A DNA stretch of 39,543 nt from Ettlia oleoabundans (lineage: Eukaryota; Chlorophyta; Chlorophyceae; Chlamydomonadales): assembly GCA_019693395.1 (NCBI GenBank), contig JAAMXP010000501.1, forward strand, positions 3,185 through 42,727, written 5' to 3'. Positions 12,501 through 24,100 of the stretch are shown here, in pieces. The notes below the pieces were generated by a model. That model did no database searches. It saw nothing but the letters and a program-made list of their open reading frames with translations, and was not told the DNA's origin. Position 1 is the first letter of the stretch. Each line of letters starts with the position of its first letter. Made by a program: the position numbers and the translations under genes.

Positions 12501-15500
12501 ATCTCTCCGCCAGAACCGCTGCCAGACGCACTATGGCTGCTAGACGCCAGCATGCTGTCCTGCAAGGCCCTATACTGTAGCAGCTCGGGCAGAGGTGATG
12601 ACCCACGTGCGGACTCTACATCTTCGCTGCTTTGCGGCAGGAGGGGTGCTGTGCCGCTGGCTGTTGAGTCCCGGCGAACCGGCGGCTGGTGGGAAGCTAC
12701 CAGCCCCGCCACTGTGCTGCCGCTCAAGGTGCGAAGTGGCTGGCTGTTGCTGCCTGAAGAAGTACGTACAGCAGCAACGGGCCCCTCGCTGTTGCGGCGG
12801 GCCATGATGGGAGTTGCGGTGGAGGTGGTTTGGGGCTGGGGCGCCAGCTGGGCTAGGGCGGCAAAGGGGCTGGCTGTCACCTTGCCGAAGGCGGACGCGC
12901 CGGATGCGCTGCGAAGGATCAAAGGCTGCGCCTCGGTGGTGAGAGATGCTGTGGGTGGAGCATGGTCTGCCTGCTGTGAGGAGGACGAGGCGATGGCTGC
13001 CTGCTGCTGCAGCTCTGCACCAGCAGGCTGCGGCACACTCATCTCTACTGCCACCTGGATATTCCCTGCCGCCAACTGGGTGTTTGTTGCTGCCATCTGC
13101 AGGGCGGCAGGTTCCTGTGGATCAGGGGTGGCTGGCTCTATCTGCTGGTTCAACTCAATGCCCTGCTCCTCTGCCGACTGCTGACGGGACAGATCCACCG
13201 GGATGGCGCCTGGCTGCTGCTGCGCTGCCCTGCGCCGCCACCTCTTGTGCAGCAGCACCGCTGCCGCAGCTGCCGCCACTGCGCCTACCGCTGCTACGCC
13301 ACTTGCAATCCCAGCAATGGCTCCTGTCGACAGGCTGTGGCTGCTCGGCGCTGTTGCTGGCATGTTCCTGAAGTATGTTACTGAAGAGGGGTTGTAAATG
13401 ATGCTGCTGGCGCTGATGTTTGGCTTGAAGACGCCGACATCAGGGACGCTGCCAAAGACGCCAGCCGGCATGTAGACGATTGCGGTACAGTCCTGCATGG
13501 CCTTGCAGTATGGCCCCTGCTCCACTAATGGAAGGCGCAACACGCACTCCCCGAGTTCCGGCCTGCAAAGAACAACAGAAGAAAGCGGGGCTGTGAGGCA
13601 TGATTGCCTTGGACCACGCATACCTGTTAACACCAAACACAGTATGGTTGTGACAGCAAATCTTTGCCAGGGCATGCATTGCTGCTGGGCAAGCTACCAG
13701 AGCTGCCAGGAAGGCTGTAGGTTAATAAATCGTACGGGTTGTTGCGGTAAGCAACGTTTTGCCCAGCCCTCTTCATCCCGTGTACCATAAATCACCGCTA
13801 TCGCTGACCGGCGACCCCACCTGCCGACGCTGACGCACCGTAGCACCACCACCCCATGTCAACCCGAACCACCTCACACCCTCAAATTCGCAAGCACACG
13901 TGCGAACCCATGCACGCCTGCTGCTGCTCACACTCACTCACTTCAGAGAGTTGGGGCAAATGAATCCACGCGTGCCAAACAGCCCGGCCCCAAGGTAGCA
14001 TGTGTAGCCAGGAAGCTCGGGCCCTGTCACCATCAGGGGCGAGCCTCCTGTGAAAGAAACGCTGGAGCCTTTTACGATCACTGCCGGCGGCCAGCCCAAC
14101 TCAGCAATAGTCTGAAACAGGGCCATAGGGAGGGGGTAGCGAAAGGTTTCAGGAATAGTCTGTAGCATGGGCAGAGGCACTGGCAGTACAAGATCCCATG
14201 CCAAGTCGAACCACGCCTGGGCATTGACACATTGGTGGATGCTGAGAAGGACGTCCGGGGTAAGTACGACAGTGCTCGTGCGCTAAAACGGCCGCCTCTC
14301 TAGCAGCAACCTTGCAGCGCAGGCAGGCGGGCGGTGGGCAGCCAGGCAGCCAGGCAGCCAGGCCAGGCGCACAACGCCACAGCAATGATGGCGGCTGGCA
14401 GCAGTTTGTTCCAGGGTGGGCATCCTGGCTATCCGGACACGGAGGCTTGCGAGCCGCCCAGCAGCGATAACCAAGCAGCGCATTTCGTTCTCACCAGCTC
14501 CTGGTAACGAAGCTCGCCTGCAGAGACAAGGGCGGGAACAAGCGCAGGAGGATTATGCGCTGTTGGCAAAGACAAGACGGGGTTCGGGCACCACTGAGGG
14601 TTGGCATTTGCACGGAAGCAGCAGAACAGCCACGACGGTCAGTGTGCCCAAGCTGCTCGGCTGTGAGTTTGCAACAATGATTGTTGGGCTTGATATGGAG
14701 CAGCTTAGTGTAACATTTGTGTCATATCGGTAAGAGCTCCGGGAGGCATTACTATCCGTGCATTGCTGCCCATGCAGGGGCAGCAGCAGCGGCGGCACTG
14801 CCCAGCCGCTTGGCAACGAGGTACGTGTGGGGTGGATATGGGATGGGGTGGCGCTAGGGTGAGGTTGGGTGCGGGGAACTCACATTGTTGGTACTGCAAC
14901 TTGACTGCGGTGTGCAGGTTCTCAAAACTGGTGGGACAAAAAAACAAGAATAAAAATTTCAGGCAGCAAGTTGAACACGTGAACCATGACGTGGAAAGCA
15001 CAGCAAAGTGTGGTGCCAGGCGCACAAACATAGTTCCATAAACGCAGGTGGCTGGAAATCAGCCCGAGTGCGCTGAGGCTGGAATGAGCGCGGCGGCACC
15101 AAGCTGGCATGCAAGTGAGCCGGCAGCAGTGTGGCCCACCTACACCCCGCCTCAATTGCACAGAAATTCCAGATTGCAGGAATGAGGGGGAGTAGATTGC
15201 AGGTGCTGACACACTGAGTAGTGACGCAAAAGTGGGAGTGGTGGTGGGTTTGAGATTGGAAACAATGCAACCCGCTTGCCAGCTACCCCTGCCTTACTGA
15301 TACATGCTCACCGTTGCAGCGGCGGCCAAGGGCTCGGCAAGCGCGACAGCAGGCTTCCTCTGATGCCAGGCCGTCCCGGGCCTCCACCACTGCGCCCTGC
15401 ATCAGCGCATTGCGGCCCACGATACAGCCCAACCAGTCTGTGCCGTTTGCGGCGCTGGCGCTGCTGCTGCTGCTGCCTGTGTTGCTGTCGGTGCTTGCGC

Positions 15501-17079
15501 TGTTTGTTGCAACGCCCGGCTGCTCAGCTGGAGTTGGAAGCTGGGAGACTTGGCTGGCAGGAGTGGCCTGTCCTGCATTCTCCCCAGCTCGTTCTTCTGG
15601 TAGGATCAGGGTCGCCTCGCCGGCGACTAGGTAGTTGGAGATCTGCAAAGTGAGACAATCAGCAGGCTGCACGGCATGGCATGAGAGGCAGGAGGTACGG
15701 TTGGGCAAATTGGAAGCAGGATAACAACAGCAACCAGCTGGAGGGGCAGGCTGGCATCGTGAGCGCAGGAGTGATGGCAATCTGCATACACGTGAGCGCC
15801 TTCCTCTCCTGCAGTGCTGCCCGCTTGCAGCACCCAATGCGGGCCCAAACTGGCAAAAGACATGAAGTTGCAATTAATGCAGGTTGATATGGGTGCTGGT
15901 GGGTGAAGCATCGGCAGGTGGTGCACTGAAAGGCACGATGCCCGACTTTAAACACCCAGAACAAAAAGCTAGCACAGGTTGGTTGCCATGACATGGATGG
16001 CAGGGTCCCGGCTCGCCTTGCTGGGCAACGATAGTAATGATAGGCTGTGGTGCAACTTCTTACGTACCGGTGAGTCAGCGTTGACTTTCTCTATTGCGTA
16101 AACAGAGGGGGCTGAGAAGCCGGTTTCAAATATAACTTGGCTCTGCTCCAACACCGACAGCGCAGCAGAGCAGCCGTCTGTCCCTGCAGCCAAACCAGAA
16201 GAGCACACCTAGTGGGCGGCGGGCGAGTGGCAGCAGGCTACAGGTAGCAGCACAAGGGGCGGTAAGCAGCGCAAGTGCTTGAAGGAGATCTTGCCGTCAT
16301 GTGGGTGCTATCATGACCGGCAGCGAGCGGCCGCACCATTCAAGTGGACAATGACGGCGCGGCATTGCGTGACGCGGCCGCACAAAGCCGTCGCATCCAG
16401 AGGTTCGGGGAAGGCACAGGCCCCTGGCAGCACGCTGGCGGAACACTCGAAATCGCTGCCCATCATACCCACCGCCGGCCTGGTGGCCCAGCCAGGAACA
16501 TGCACTGGCGGCTCAGCTGGCAGGGGGAACCCAGATGTGACGTTCCCTGTGCCCGAACCGCCAGGTTCCACCAGCGGTGCTATTGAGCAGTTGCTGCCCA
16601 GCAGCTGGCACTGTTGACGCTGTAAGGATCGAAGGCCATAGTCGCAGCCGCCCTGCAGGCTCACAAAGGGAGATTAGCTGAGCAACCGTAGAACGCGAGC
16701 ACCTCCACACAGCAGGCGGGAGGCAGGCGACGGCAGGCAGCGACTGTAAGGAGGCGGTGCGGCGGCACTAGTATCAATACTACCACCGGGTCCTGGGCGC
16801 AGGAGATTTTTACCTGTTGGCCGCACCAATTGAACCAGGAGCAGCCAGCGTGGTCAGCGCAGGCCGCCGCACAGTCTTCCGCCCGCGGCAGTTTTTATCA
16901 TCACGGGAGTCGGCAAGCGGCGAACCCTGAAGCCAGCCGCCAGGAGCCAACACTGCAGCGTCCGTGAAGTAAGTTTGTCTACGGACCAGCGGTTTGGGTT
17001 GCGGGTCATGCCAGGGTGCGTCCACCGCAATCGGCAGGAGGGCCGTCAGCACCAGGGCCTGCCTGAAACCGGCCTTCAT
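9515..17079 (-). pseudogene. Receptor-like kinase paralogue A (PAN/Apple-like ectodomain, TKL-type kinase), probably decaying
   Basis: Fifteen exons on the complement: 17079-16814, 16652-16337, 16183-16068, 15642-15312, 15173-15140, 14927-14884, 14517-14495, 14111-13942, 13562-12357, 11980-11884, 11455-11237, 11024-10861, 10614-10526, 10311-10253, 9868-9515. Intact, it would encode about 1162 aa: signal peptide (MKAGFRQALVLTALLPIAVD), PAN/Apple-like modules, membrane helix in exon 9 (AIAGIASGVAAVGAVAAAAA, then LLHKRWRRR), and a kinase domain. The glycine loop LGAGA-SGCVF is split by intron 9. Other motifs are AVKELD, HMD-VKSNN, ADMGLSR, TAPEV and PDPQQRPT. Subdomain IX reads SVHIYG where B and C have SVDIYG. 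Two lesions: one base is missing near 16892-16896 relative to B and C, with TAA next in the shifted frame; and the acceptor before exon 5 reads GCAA, not GCAG (15174-15175), and skipping that 34-nt exon also breaks the frame. Assembly error could explain the first, less easily both. Confidence 0.75.
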
Positions 17080-18192
17080 CGCATTACGGAGCAATGTAGC
17101 GACAAGAGGAGTATGAAACGCTGCGTACGGTCAACGACCCGTCCAGAGCTGCTGCAGCTGGGCACGCAGCTCCAGGACAGATTTCGTCCTAGGTCCTGCA
17201 AATCTCTGCTGGCGCACCGAATATCTGAGGGTTGTGGTTTGTATTGCCGCGATCTCTAGTTCCGCGGCATCCTCGTTTCCCGAGCGGCATCCATTTGGTC
17301 TGGAGGTGGCGGCACCGCTGGCGCGATGTTGGAGAGCGCTGCAGTTGCCACTGGCAATGCTCTGGTTCCATTAACTGTGTGTGTGTTACATAACCCCGCT
17401 AATCAGGCCCTTCTGAACCTGGGCAGGGGAGCCGTACCGGCCGCCTCAGAACCGCGCCTGCGGTTATAGCCGGAAGCCAAGGGACACCCCTCCCTTGACC
17501 TGCCAGCAGCCAAGGGACACCCCTCCCCAAGCCTGCTCCATTGTACCCCTTTGAGTATGCACCGGCAGATGCTGTGGTGTGCTAATTGATCACAAGACCC
17601 CTGCAGGCAGGTGTGAGTAGTCACCAGCTAGCTTTGCTTTAAGGGTGGTGAATGTGCAAAAGCCGCTTTCTGCAGCAATGGGTCAGTCGCCTGTATACCC
17701 GGCACCAATGAAGGGAAGTGTGCGGCGAGCCAATCGCGAGAGCAAGGCATATCGCCTGCCGTCAGTGCAGCCCAGCTGGGCTTGTCAACCTGCCTGCCTG
17801 TGAGGGGACTGACTGCAAGCCAGTGCTGATGCCGCATCAGAGTTTAGCAGGAAATATGATTATTAGTTGCATCCAAAGTTGTAGCTGCAAACGTGGTCCC
17901 CCAGCCCTCCAGCTGGGCTGCAGCAGCCCATGCATGGCGTGTAAGAACAGCACTGCATGGGAAAGGTAAGGCACGGCAAGCAGGTGTTTGTTCACCGGAT
18001 GACTGTTGCTAAGTGAGCAACACCCACTTTTTTTGAGTGACAACAGCAGCACACAAACAGGTGAATGGAAGTGCATGGGACAGCTGTCACCACCTGTGAC
18101 GATGTCGCCGCCAGCTCGTGCTCATTTATAATGAAGGGGTCGCTCTCTTACCTGCGCTTCGTTCAGGTTTGACGCTTTATTTCTGCTCCAAC
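17080..18192. promoter_or_regulatory. Shared head-to-head upstream region of kinase genes A and B
   Basis: This 1.1-kb segment separates the likely start codons of A (minus) and B (plus), so it must hold both 5' UTRs and promoters. It contains a perfect 19-bp direct repeat (listed separately). Short open frames here show no recognisable protein. An in-frame ATG for B at 18118 would lengthen the N-terminus and bury the signal peptide, so 18193 is preferred. Confidence 0.5.
17476..17527. repeat. 19-bp direct repeat in the A/B promoter region
   Basis: GCCAAGGGACACCCCTCCC occurs at 17476-17494 and again at 17509-17527, exactly 33 bp apart. Perfect non-simple repeats in a divergent promoter are candidates for transcription-factor binding, but a chance duplication is equally possible. 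Confidence 0.7.
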
Positions 18193-21100
18193 ATGATCAT
18201 TGGAGCCATATTTAGGCGGATATCTTTGCTATTTGGGCTTCTGTGTGTGGTAGACTCGGCCAGGGTTGCGCGGCCTGCACCCAAGGCGCTCACCCTTAGC
18301 CAGGCTTACTTTAGCGAAGCAGCGGTACTAACACCCAACAATTGGGCTCACGGGTCACCGCTTGCCGACTCACGTGATGATCAAACACTGCCGCGAGCGG
18401 AAGACTGTGCGGCGGCCTGCGCTGACCAGTCGGGCTGCTCCTGGTTCGTGTGGTGCGACCAGACGGTGAGATTACTAGCTGACAGTAGGTAGTAGTATGG
18501 GCGGTGCTGCCGCTGCCGCCGCCGCCGCCTGGCCGTTGCTGCCACCGGCTGCCCTTGTGCTGCCCTTACACTTTGCGTGCAATGTGGGCGAGCTTGTTCT
18601 TGTGTCGCTGCTGTGAGCTGTTGCTGAGCGCTGTCGCCGACTTGTTGCAGGACGGCTGTAAGCAGGGCAATCAGGCGCTAGAGCATCACCAATGCCGTCT
18701 GCTGGGCAGCGACTGCTCGCTGTCGATGCTGGTGGAACCTGGCGATTTGGGTGCAGGGGATGCCACCTCTGGGTTTCCCCTGCCACCTGAGTCGCCATTG
18801 CAGGTCCCCGGCTGGGCAACCAGGCCGGCAGTCGGCATGAAGGGCAGCGATTTTGAGTGCGCTGCAAGCGTGCTGCCAGGGGCCTGTGCCTTCCCCTTGC
18901 CCTTGGATGCAGCGGCAGTGTGCGGCTTGATTACGCAGTGCCGCGCCGTCGTAGTCCACTTGAACGGTGAGGTAGCCAGCTGCAGGTTGAATTTCAGCAC
19001 CACATGACAGCAAGCTCAGCTGCAAACCTATGCGCTTCGCATCCCCCTCTTTGCTCCCATTTGCTGTCCTCTAGCGACAGCTGCCATAGCCCACCGCTAC
19101 TTTAGACCCGTCTTCCTTGGCGTGCCTGCAGGGACCGATGGCTGCTCCAGCCTGCTATCGGTGCTGAAGAACAGCCAGCCAGGCCCAGACAACAGCTTTG
19201 TGGGTCCTTCAGTCTACACAATAGAGAAACTCAACGCCGACCCAATGGTGAGCTTAAAACTGCGGCAATGTCGCTCTTTAACTGGGTGCTGCTCTGCCAG
19301 CCGGGCTGGTATCCCGCTAGGTTAAGACTGCAAGTAGCTGCACCCGTCTGCCAGCTGCGACATGCCCCCACCTCGCCTGCATCGTGTTGGCACCAGCTGT
19401 GTCTTGCCATGTTGGGGCAGATCGGTTGGTGCGTTCGCATGTCCGGAAAGGCGTGCCCTGTGCCTACGATTTGTTCGTCCTTGCTTCGGAAGGAGGCTGG
19501 CCCTGCTCTTCTCGCTCATTGCTCCTGCTGTTTGCTTGCCCGTTGTGTTGCTAAAACAGCCTTCACTGACCATACGGCAGCATGCAACACAGCTGGCCCA
19601 GATGTGCGCCCCGCCCTTTCCTATCTGACTCGCTGACCTCCTGCCCCTCATGCCATGCCCCTCCCTCTGCCTGCCCGCACCGTGCAGACAACAACCTATT
19701 TGCTCGCCGATGACGCAGCCCTGATTCTCCCAACGGAAGAGGGAGGCGAGGCAGTTGCAGGAGAAGGCACTCCTGCCGTCCAAAATTCTCAGCTTTCAGT
19801 TGAGCAGCAGGAGGGTACTGCAGCCGATGCCAGCGGCAGCACGGGCAGCGCCAACGGCAGCGCCCCAAACGGCACAGACTGGTTGGGCTGCATCGTGGCG
19901 CGCAATGCGCTGATGCAGGGCGCAGTGGTGGAGACCCGGGACGGCCTGGCATCAGAGGAAGCCTGCTGTCGCGCTTGCCGAGCCCTTGGCCGCCGCTGCA
20001 ACGGTGGGTGTCCGTGCAATCGGTTGTAGGTGGCGGAAGTACGCATTGCAGCAAATGTTCCACATCCACTTGTTGCTGTGGGTAGGGGCCAGCCGTGGGC
20101 AGGTATGTACATTTAGGGGGCGGTGGAAAGTTCTGTGAGCTTAGGATTCCCTCCAGCTGGTCTGCAGGCCGTTTGATCCTCCCTTCCCCTTGTATTTTGC
20201 AGCCTGGAACTTTTGTCCTAAGGGCGCAAGCTGCAGGTGAGCCACCTGCACGCCAGCTGCCCGCCGGTATCTCCTGAACTCACTCGCCTGCCACCGTATC
20301 CCTCATTAAATCCTGCCCTGACCTGGCCTGCATACATGTTGTTGCGCTTGTCAGTCTGCTCAAAATGGCTGCTTGCTTCCTAAGGTTTCTAAAGCTGTGT
20401 AAAGCTCCGATGCCTGCAGCTACGAGAACATGCACACTGCAGTCAGGCTGCAGTACCAACAATGTGAGTCCTCCACCCCCCTGGCATGCTTGGTCGGCTC
20501 GCTGCCCCTGGAAAGACATCCCTTTGCCGCCGCATCTGCGCTGTGTCTTTCTTGCTGCTGCTGCAAGGGCGGCCAAGCAGTTGTGTCATGAAGCGCGGGT
20601 AGGACAAGCCCTTAGCAGCCCTTTCCAATCATCTCCACTCATACCAAACAGGCTCAAGGAGCACGTTGGTATCCCTTTGGGCAGCCGGTGTCAGCCTGGC
20701 CCCTGGGCGCCAGCTCCCTGCCGCAGCTGTTGTGCTGCATCACTGCCATTCAACTGGTGCTCATAGACATCTTATACCAGCCATGCCTGTTCTCTTGACC
20801 TTTGCCGCCCCTGCAGGCGAGCTTCGATTCCAAGAACTGGTGGGTGCAGGGGGCAGCTGCCAAACATCCCCGGCTGGGCATTTTGCTTCGGGAACTGCTC
20901 CGCATGGCGAGCCTGTAGCATTCCTGCTTCAGCACCTGGTTGCCTCATGCTCATCATTGCCTCTGCCTCACCTGCTTCTTGCACGGGTCACAAACCTGGT
21001 AACAGTTGCTTGGGGAAGTACCGTCCCGCCATTTGTTCTTTCTTACTTGCCTTTGTTGCCCCCACCTGCTACTGCCGCTGCTGCAGGCTGTCCCTGAACT

Positions 21101-24100
21101 GGGCTGGCCGCCTGGGCTCATTGACAAGGGGCCCAGCATCCCATTCTCTGGAGGTTCGCCACTTAGCGTGACAGGCCCCGACTTACCTGGCTATACACGC
21201 TATCTGGGGGCCGGGCTGATCAATAAGCCTGGCTTCAGCTGCCCAGGCTCCCTCAAGTAAGTGTGGGCGTTCAAGCATATGCATGGATGGATACACGTCG
21301 CTGAGTTCCTTGGTGGGTGGGTGTAGCGGTTGGTGGGATAAAGGGAGGGAGGGACGACGATAAGTCTGTTGTTGGAACCATCCATCCATTAGGGCTAAAT
21401 CCCACTCAGCAGCCAGCCGGTCCCAATGCGTGAACGAGCGGTACTGGCTGCTGTAGCCACACTATGCTTCTGGCGCGACAGCTCTGTGCATGCCGCACAG
21501 AACCTCCCGCAAGCCTGCCATACACACCGTGCATTGCCGTGCCTGCTTCCTTGCAGGCCAGAACTTGGTCAGTGTGTTCTGCGCCTTCCACTTGAGGATC
21601 AGGGGGCGTACTGCCAGACCAGGGAGGAGTGTACTGCAGTGGTTTACAAGGCAGCTGGCGTGTTCAACAGCGGTAGTGGTGTGGGAATCTTCAAGCAGGA
21701 CTCCAATGGCAGCAGCATTGTCCACACGCCATCCTCAGTGACATACTTTAAGATCAGGAACATGCCAGCCGCCGCGGCGAGCAGCCACAGCCTATCGCCA
21801 GGTGCTTTCGCCGGGCTTGCAGTTGGCGCCGCAGCCGCAGCTGCTACCATAACAGCCGTTGCAGCGCTGCTGGTGGTGCGTCAGTGGCGGCGCCGTCGCA
21901 GGGAAGGGAAGCCGCAGCCCAGCTGCATCTCCTCGAATTCATCACTCAAGTCAGCAGAGGAGGGGGACTCTGGGTGGAGCACGGAGAATGGCGCAAGTGC
22001 TTCTGAGCCGGAAGGACCTAACCATTTAGCCCAGTCTCAGTCCGCGCCGGCATGGCCGCAACAGCAGGCCGCCCCGGCTGACCTGGAACTGGCACAGGTG
22101 GAGCAGCCAGCGCAGGACTGCCCAGCGTCGTCACAGCCGCTGCCGGACATGGAGCAGCCAGCGCAAGACTGCCCAGCAGTCGCGTCGGCGCCACGCATGG
22201 AGCAGCCAGGGCAGGACAGCACAGTCGCTACACAGCAAACAGTGCACCTGGAGCAGCCCATGCAGGCGCCGCTGATGAGGAAGCAAGCGGATCTGGCACC
22301 GCTGACGGCGGCATTCACCACTGAGCCGCAGCCTTTTCCCCACCGCAGTGTGTCTGGGGCAGCTGCCTACGGCAAGGTGGCAGCCAGCCCCTTTGCCGCC
22401 CTAGCCCAGCTGCCGACCCAGCCCCAGGACACCTGCATTGCAACAGTCACCAGCAAGGCCAGCTGCAGCGTCAGTTCAAGTGGTAGCAGCCAGAGATGCA
22501 GCTTTGTCATTCATGCTGCGACAGAGCCGCAGCCATCCTCCTTCACAGAGCAGCATTCCAGCAACAGCTGCTGCAGCGCAGCTCCCAAGTGCAGCAGCAC
22601 AAACACCGCCACCGCCGACAGAACAAACACCGCCGGCAGCGGCAGCAGCAGGAGCAGCGATGCAGATGCGCTGACGAGCGCTCCCCTGGCCGAGCTTCTG
22701 CAGTACAGGGCCATGCAAGACAGCTTGCAGCCGCGGCGAAGTCTCAGCTCAGCATGCAGTGATGCTGGCATAGAAATACTGGAGCCTGAGGTTGCGGCCC
22801 TGTCTGCCCAAGCACCCTGCGCTATGCCGGCTGAGTTGCAAAAGTGGGTAATTGATCCCCGTGATGTGGAGCTTATACCTGGCCCAGATGGCAGCCTGCA
22901 GCAGCTGGGCGCAGGCGCAAGGTGGGCCAGCGTTGCTGCTGCTTTTGCACATATTTTGGCCGCCGTGGCTGTTCCTTTTTCACTCGCGCAGTCCTGCTTG
23001 CGGAAGGACCGCTGTCGTGCATTTTAGAGTTTGGCAGAGTTGCCCCTGTATACGGCGAACCTTAGAGCTGGGTCGTGTGCACGAGACTGTGGCTGCCCCT
23101 TGCGTGTCCATGCTGCAAAATATGCTTATCTGAGCAAGTGCGCTGTATTGGACTGAGTCGGCCAACCTTGTTTTCTCTGTTTGGGTCTCCACTCACGTTT
23201 GCATCGTGTATCCTCTGCACCTGCTGGGCCTGCCTGCAGCGGAGCGGTGTTCAAGGCAATGTTCAGGGGAGAGGTGGTGGCGGTGAAGGAGTTGGACATT
23301 GGCCAGGGGCCCGACGCCCAGGCCGCTTTTGTGACGGTGCGCAGTCCGCTGCTTGGGGGTTGTACCTTACACTGCAATGCACCAATGCCCTGCCGCCCGG
23401 TTGCAGCAAGCCAAGAGCCAAGAGCTCTGCATCTGTTGGGTACTGTGATGCCAGGTGCCAGCACCAGGCAGGTGCCTGGTGGCAAATGCACGAAGCATGT
23501 TGATCACCTGGCGCCAGCTCACATCCCTTTCGGTCACCCAGCGCTCCCCCTCCTGTCTGTTGCTGTACATGTCCCTACCGTACAGCTCTGCCTACAGTCG
23601 ATGCATTGTTCCTGCATGACCATGAACTTTCTTCTGCACTGCTCTTCGCTGCGCTGTGCCCCTTACTGCGCCATGCCTGCTGTGCCCGCTGTGTGCAGGA
23701 GGCCATGCGGATGGAGCTGCTTCGCCACCCAAACGTCGTGACTTTCTTCGGCGTGGTGATCAATGAGAAGCTGCAGAAGGGGCTGCTGATATTGGAGTGC
23801 TGTGAGGGGCGGGACCTGCATAGCGCACTTCAGCTGCAGGCTGCGGCGCCGGGTTCAGCACAGCGACTGTTTGGTTGGCACCTTAAAGGGCGGCGAGTGG
23901 CGCTGGAGGTTGCCAAGGTGGGTGGGTGGTGATGCCTGCTGGAACGCCACCAAAGTCCGCTGTGCACGCAACGTACTGTATCAGCAGCCCAGCAAGAATC
24001 ACGGGAACATATGGGTTGCAGTTCGGGCGCCGTCTGAAGGGCAGCGCCGCTCCCTGCTATACGTAATTTAAGTATTGCACGATCAGCATGGGTCAGTCTC

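Noticed and set aside
12276..13184. 302-aa plus-strand open frame
   Set aside because: It is antisense to the large exon 9 of kinase gene A; GC-rich exons leave long shadow frames, and no domain is visible.
21426..23027. 533-aa plus-strand frame as an independent gene
   Set aside because: Its start lies in intron 8 of kinase gene B and its end runs past the exon 9 donor; the core is exon 9 of that gene.
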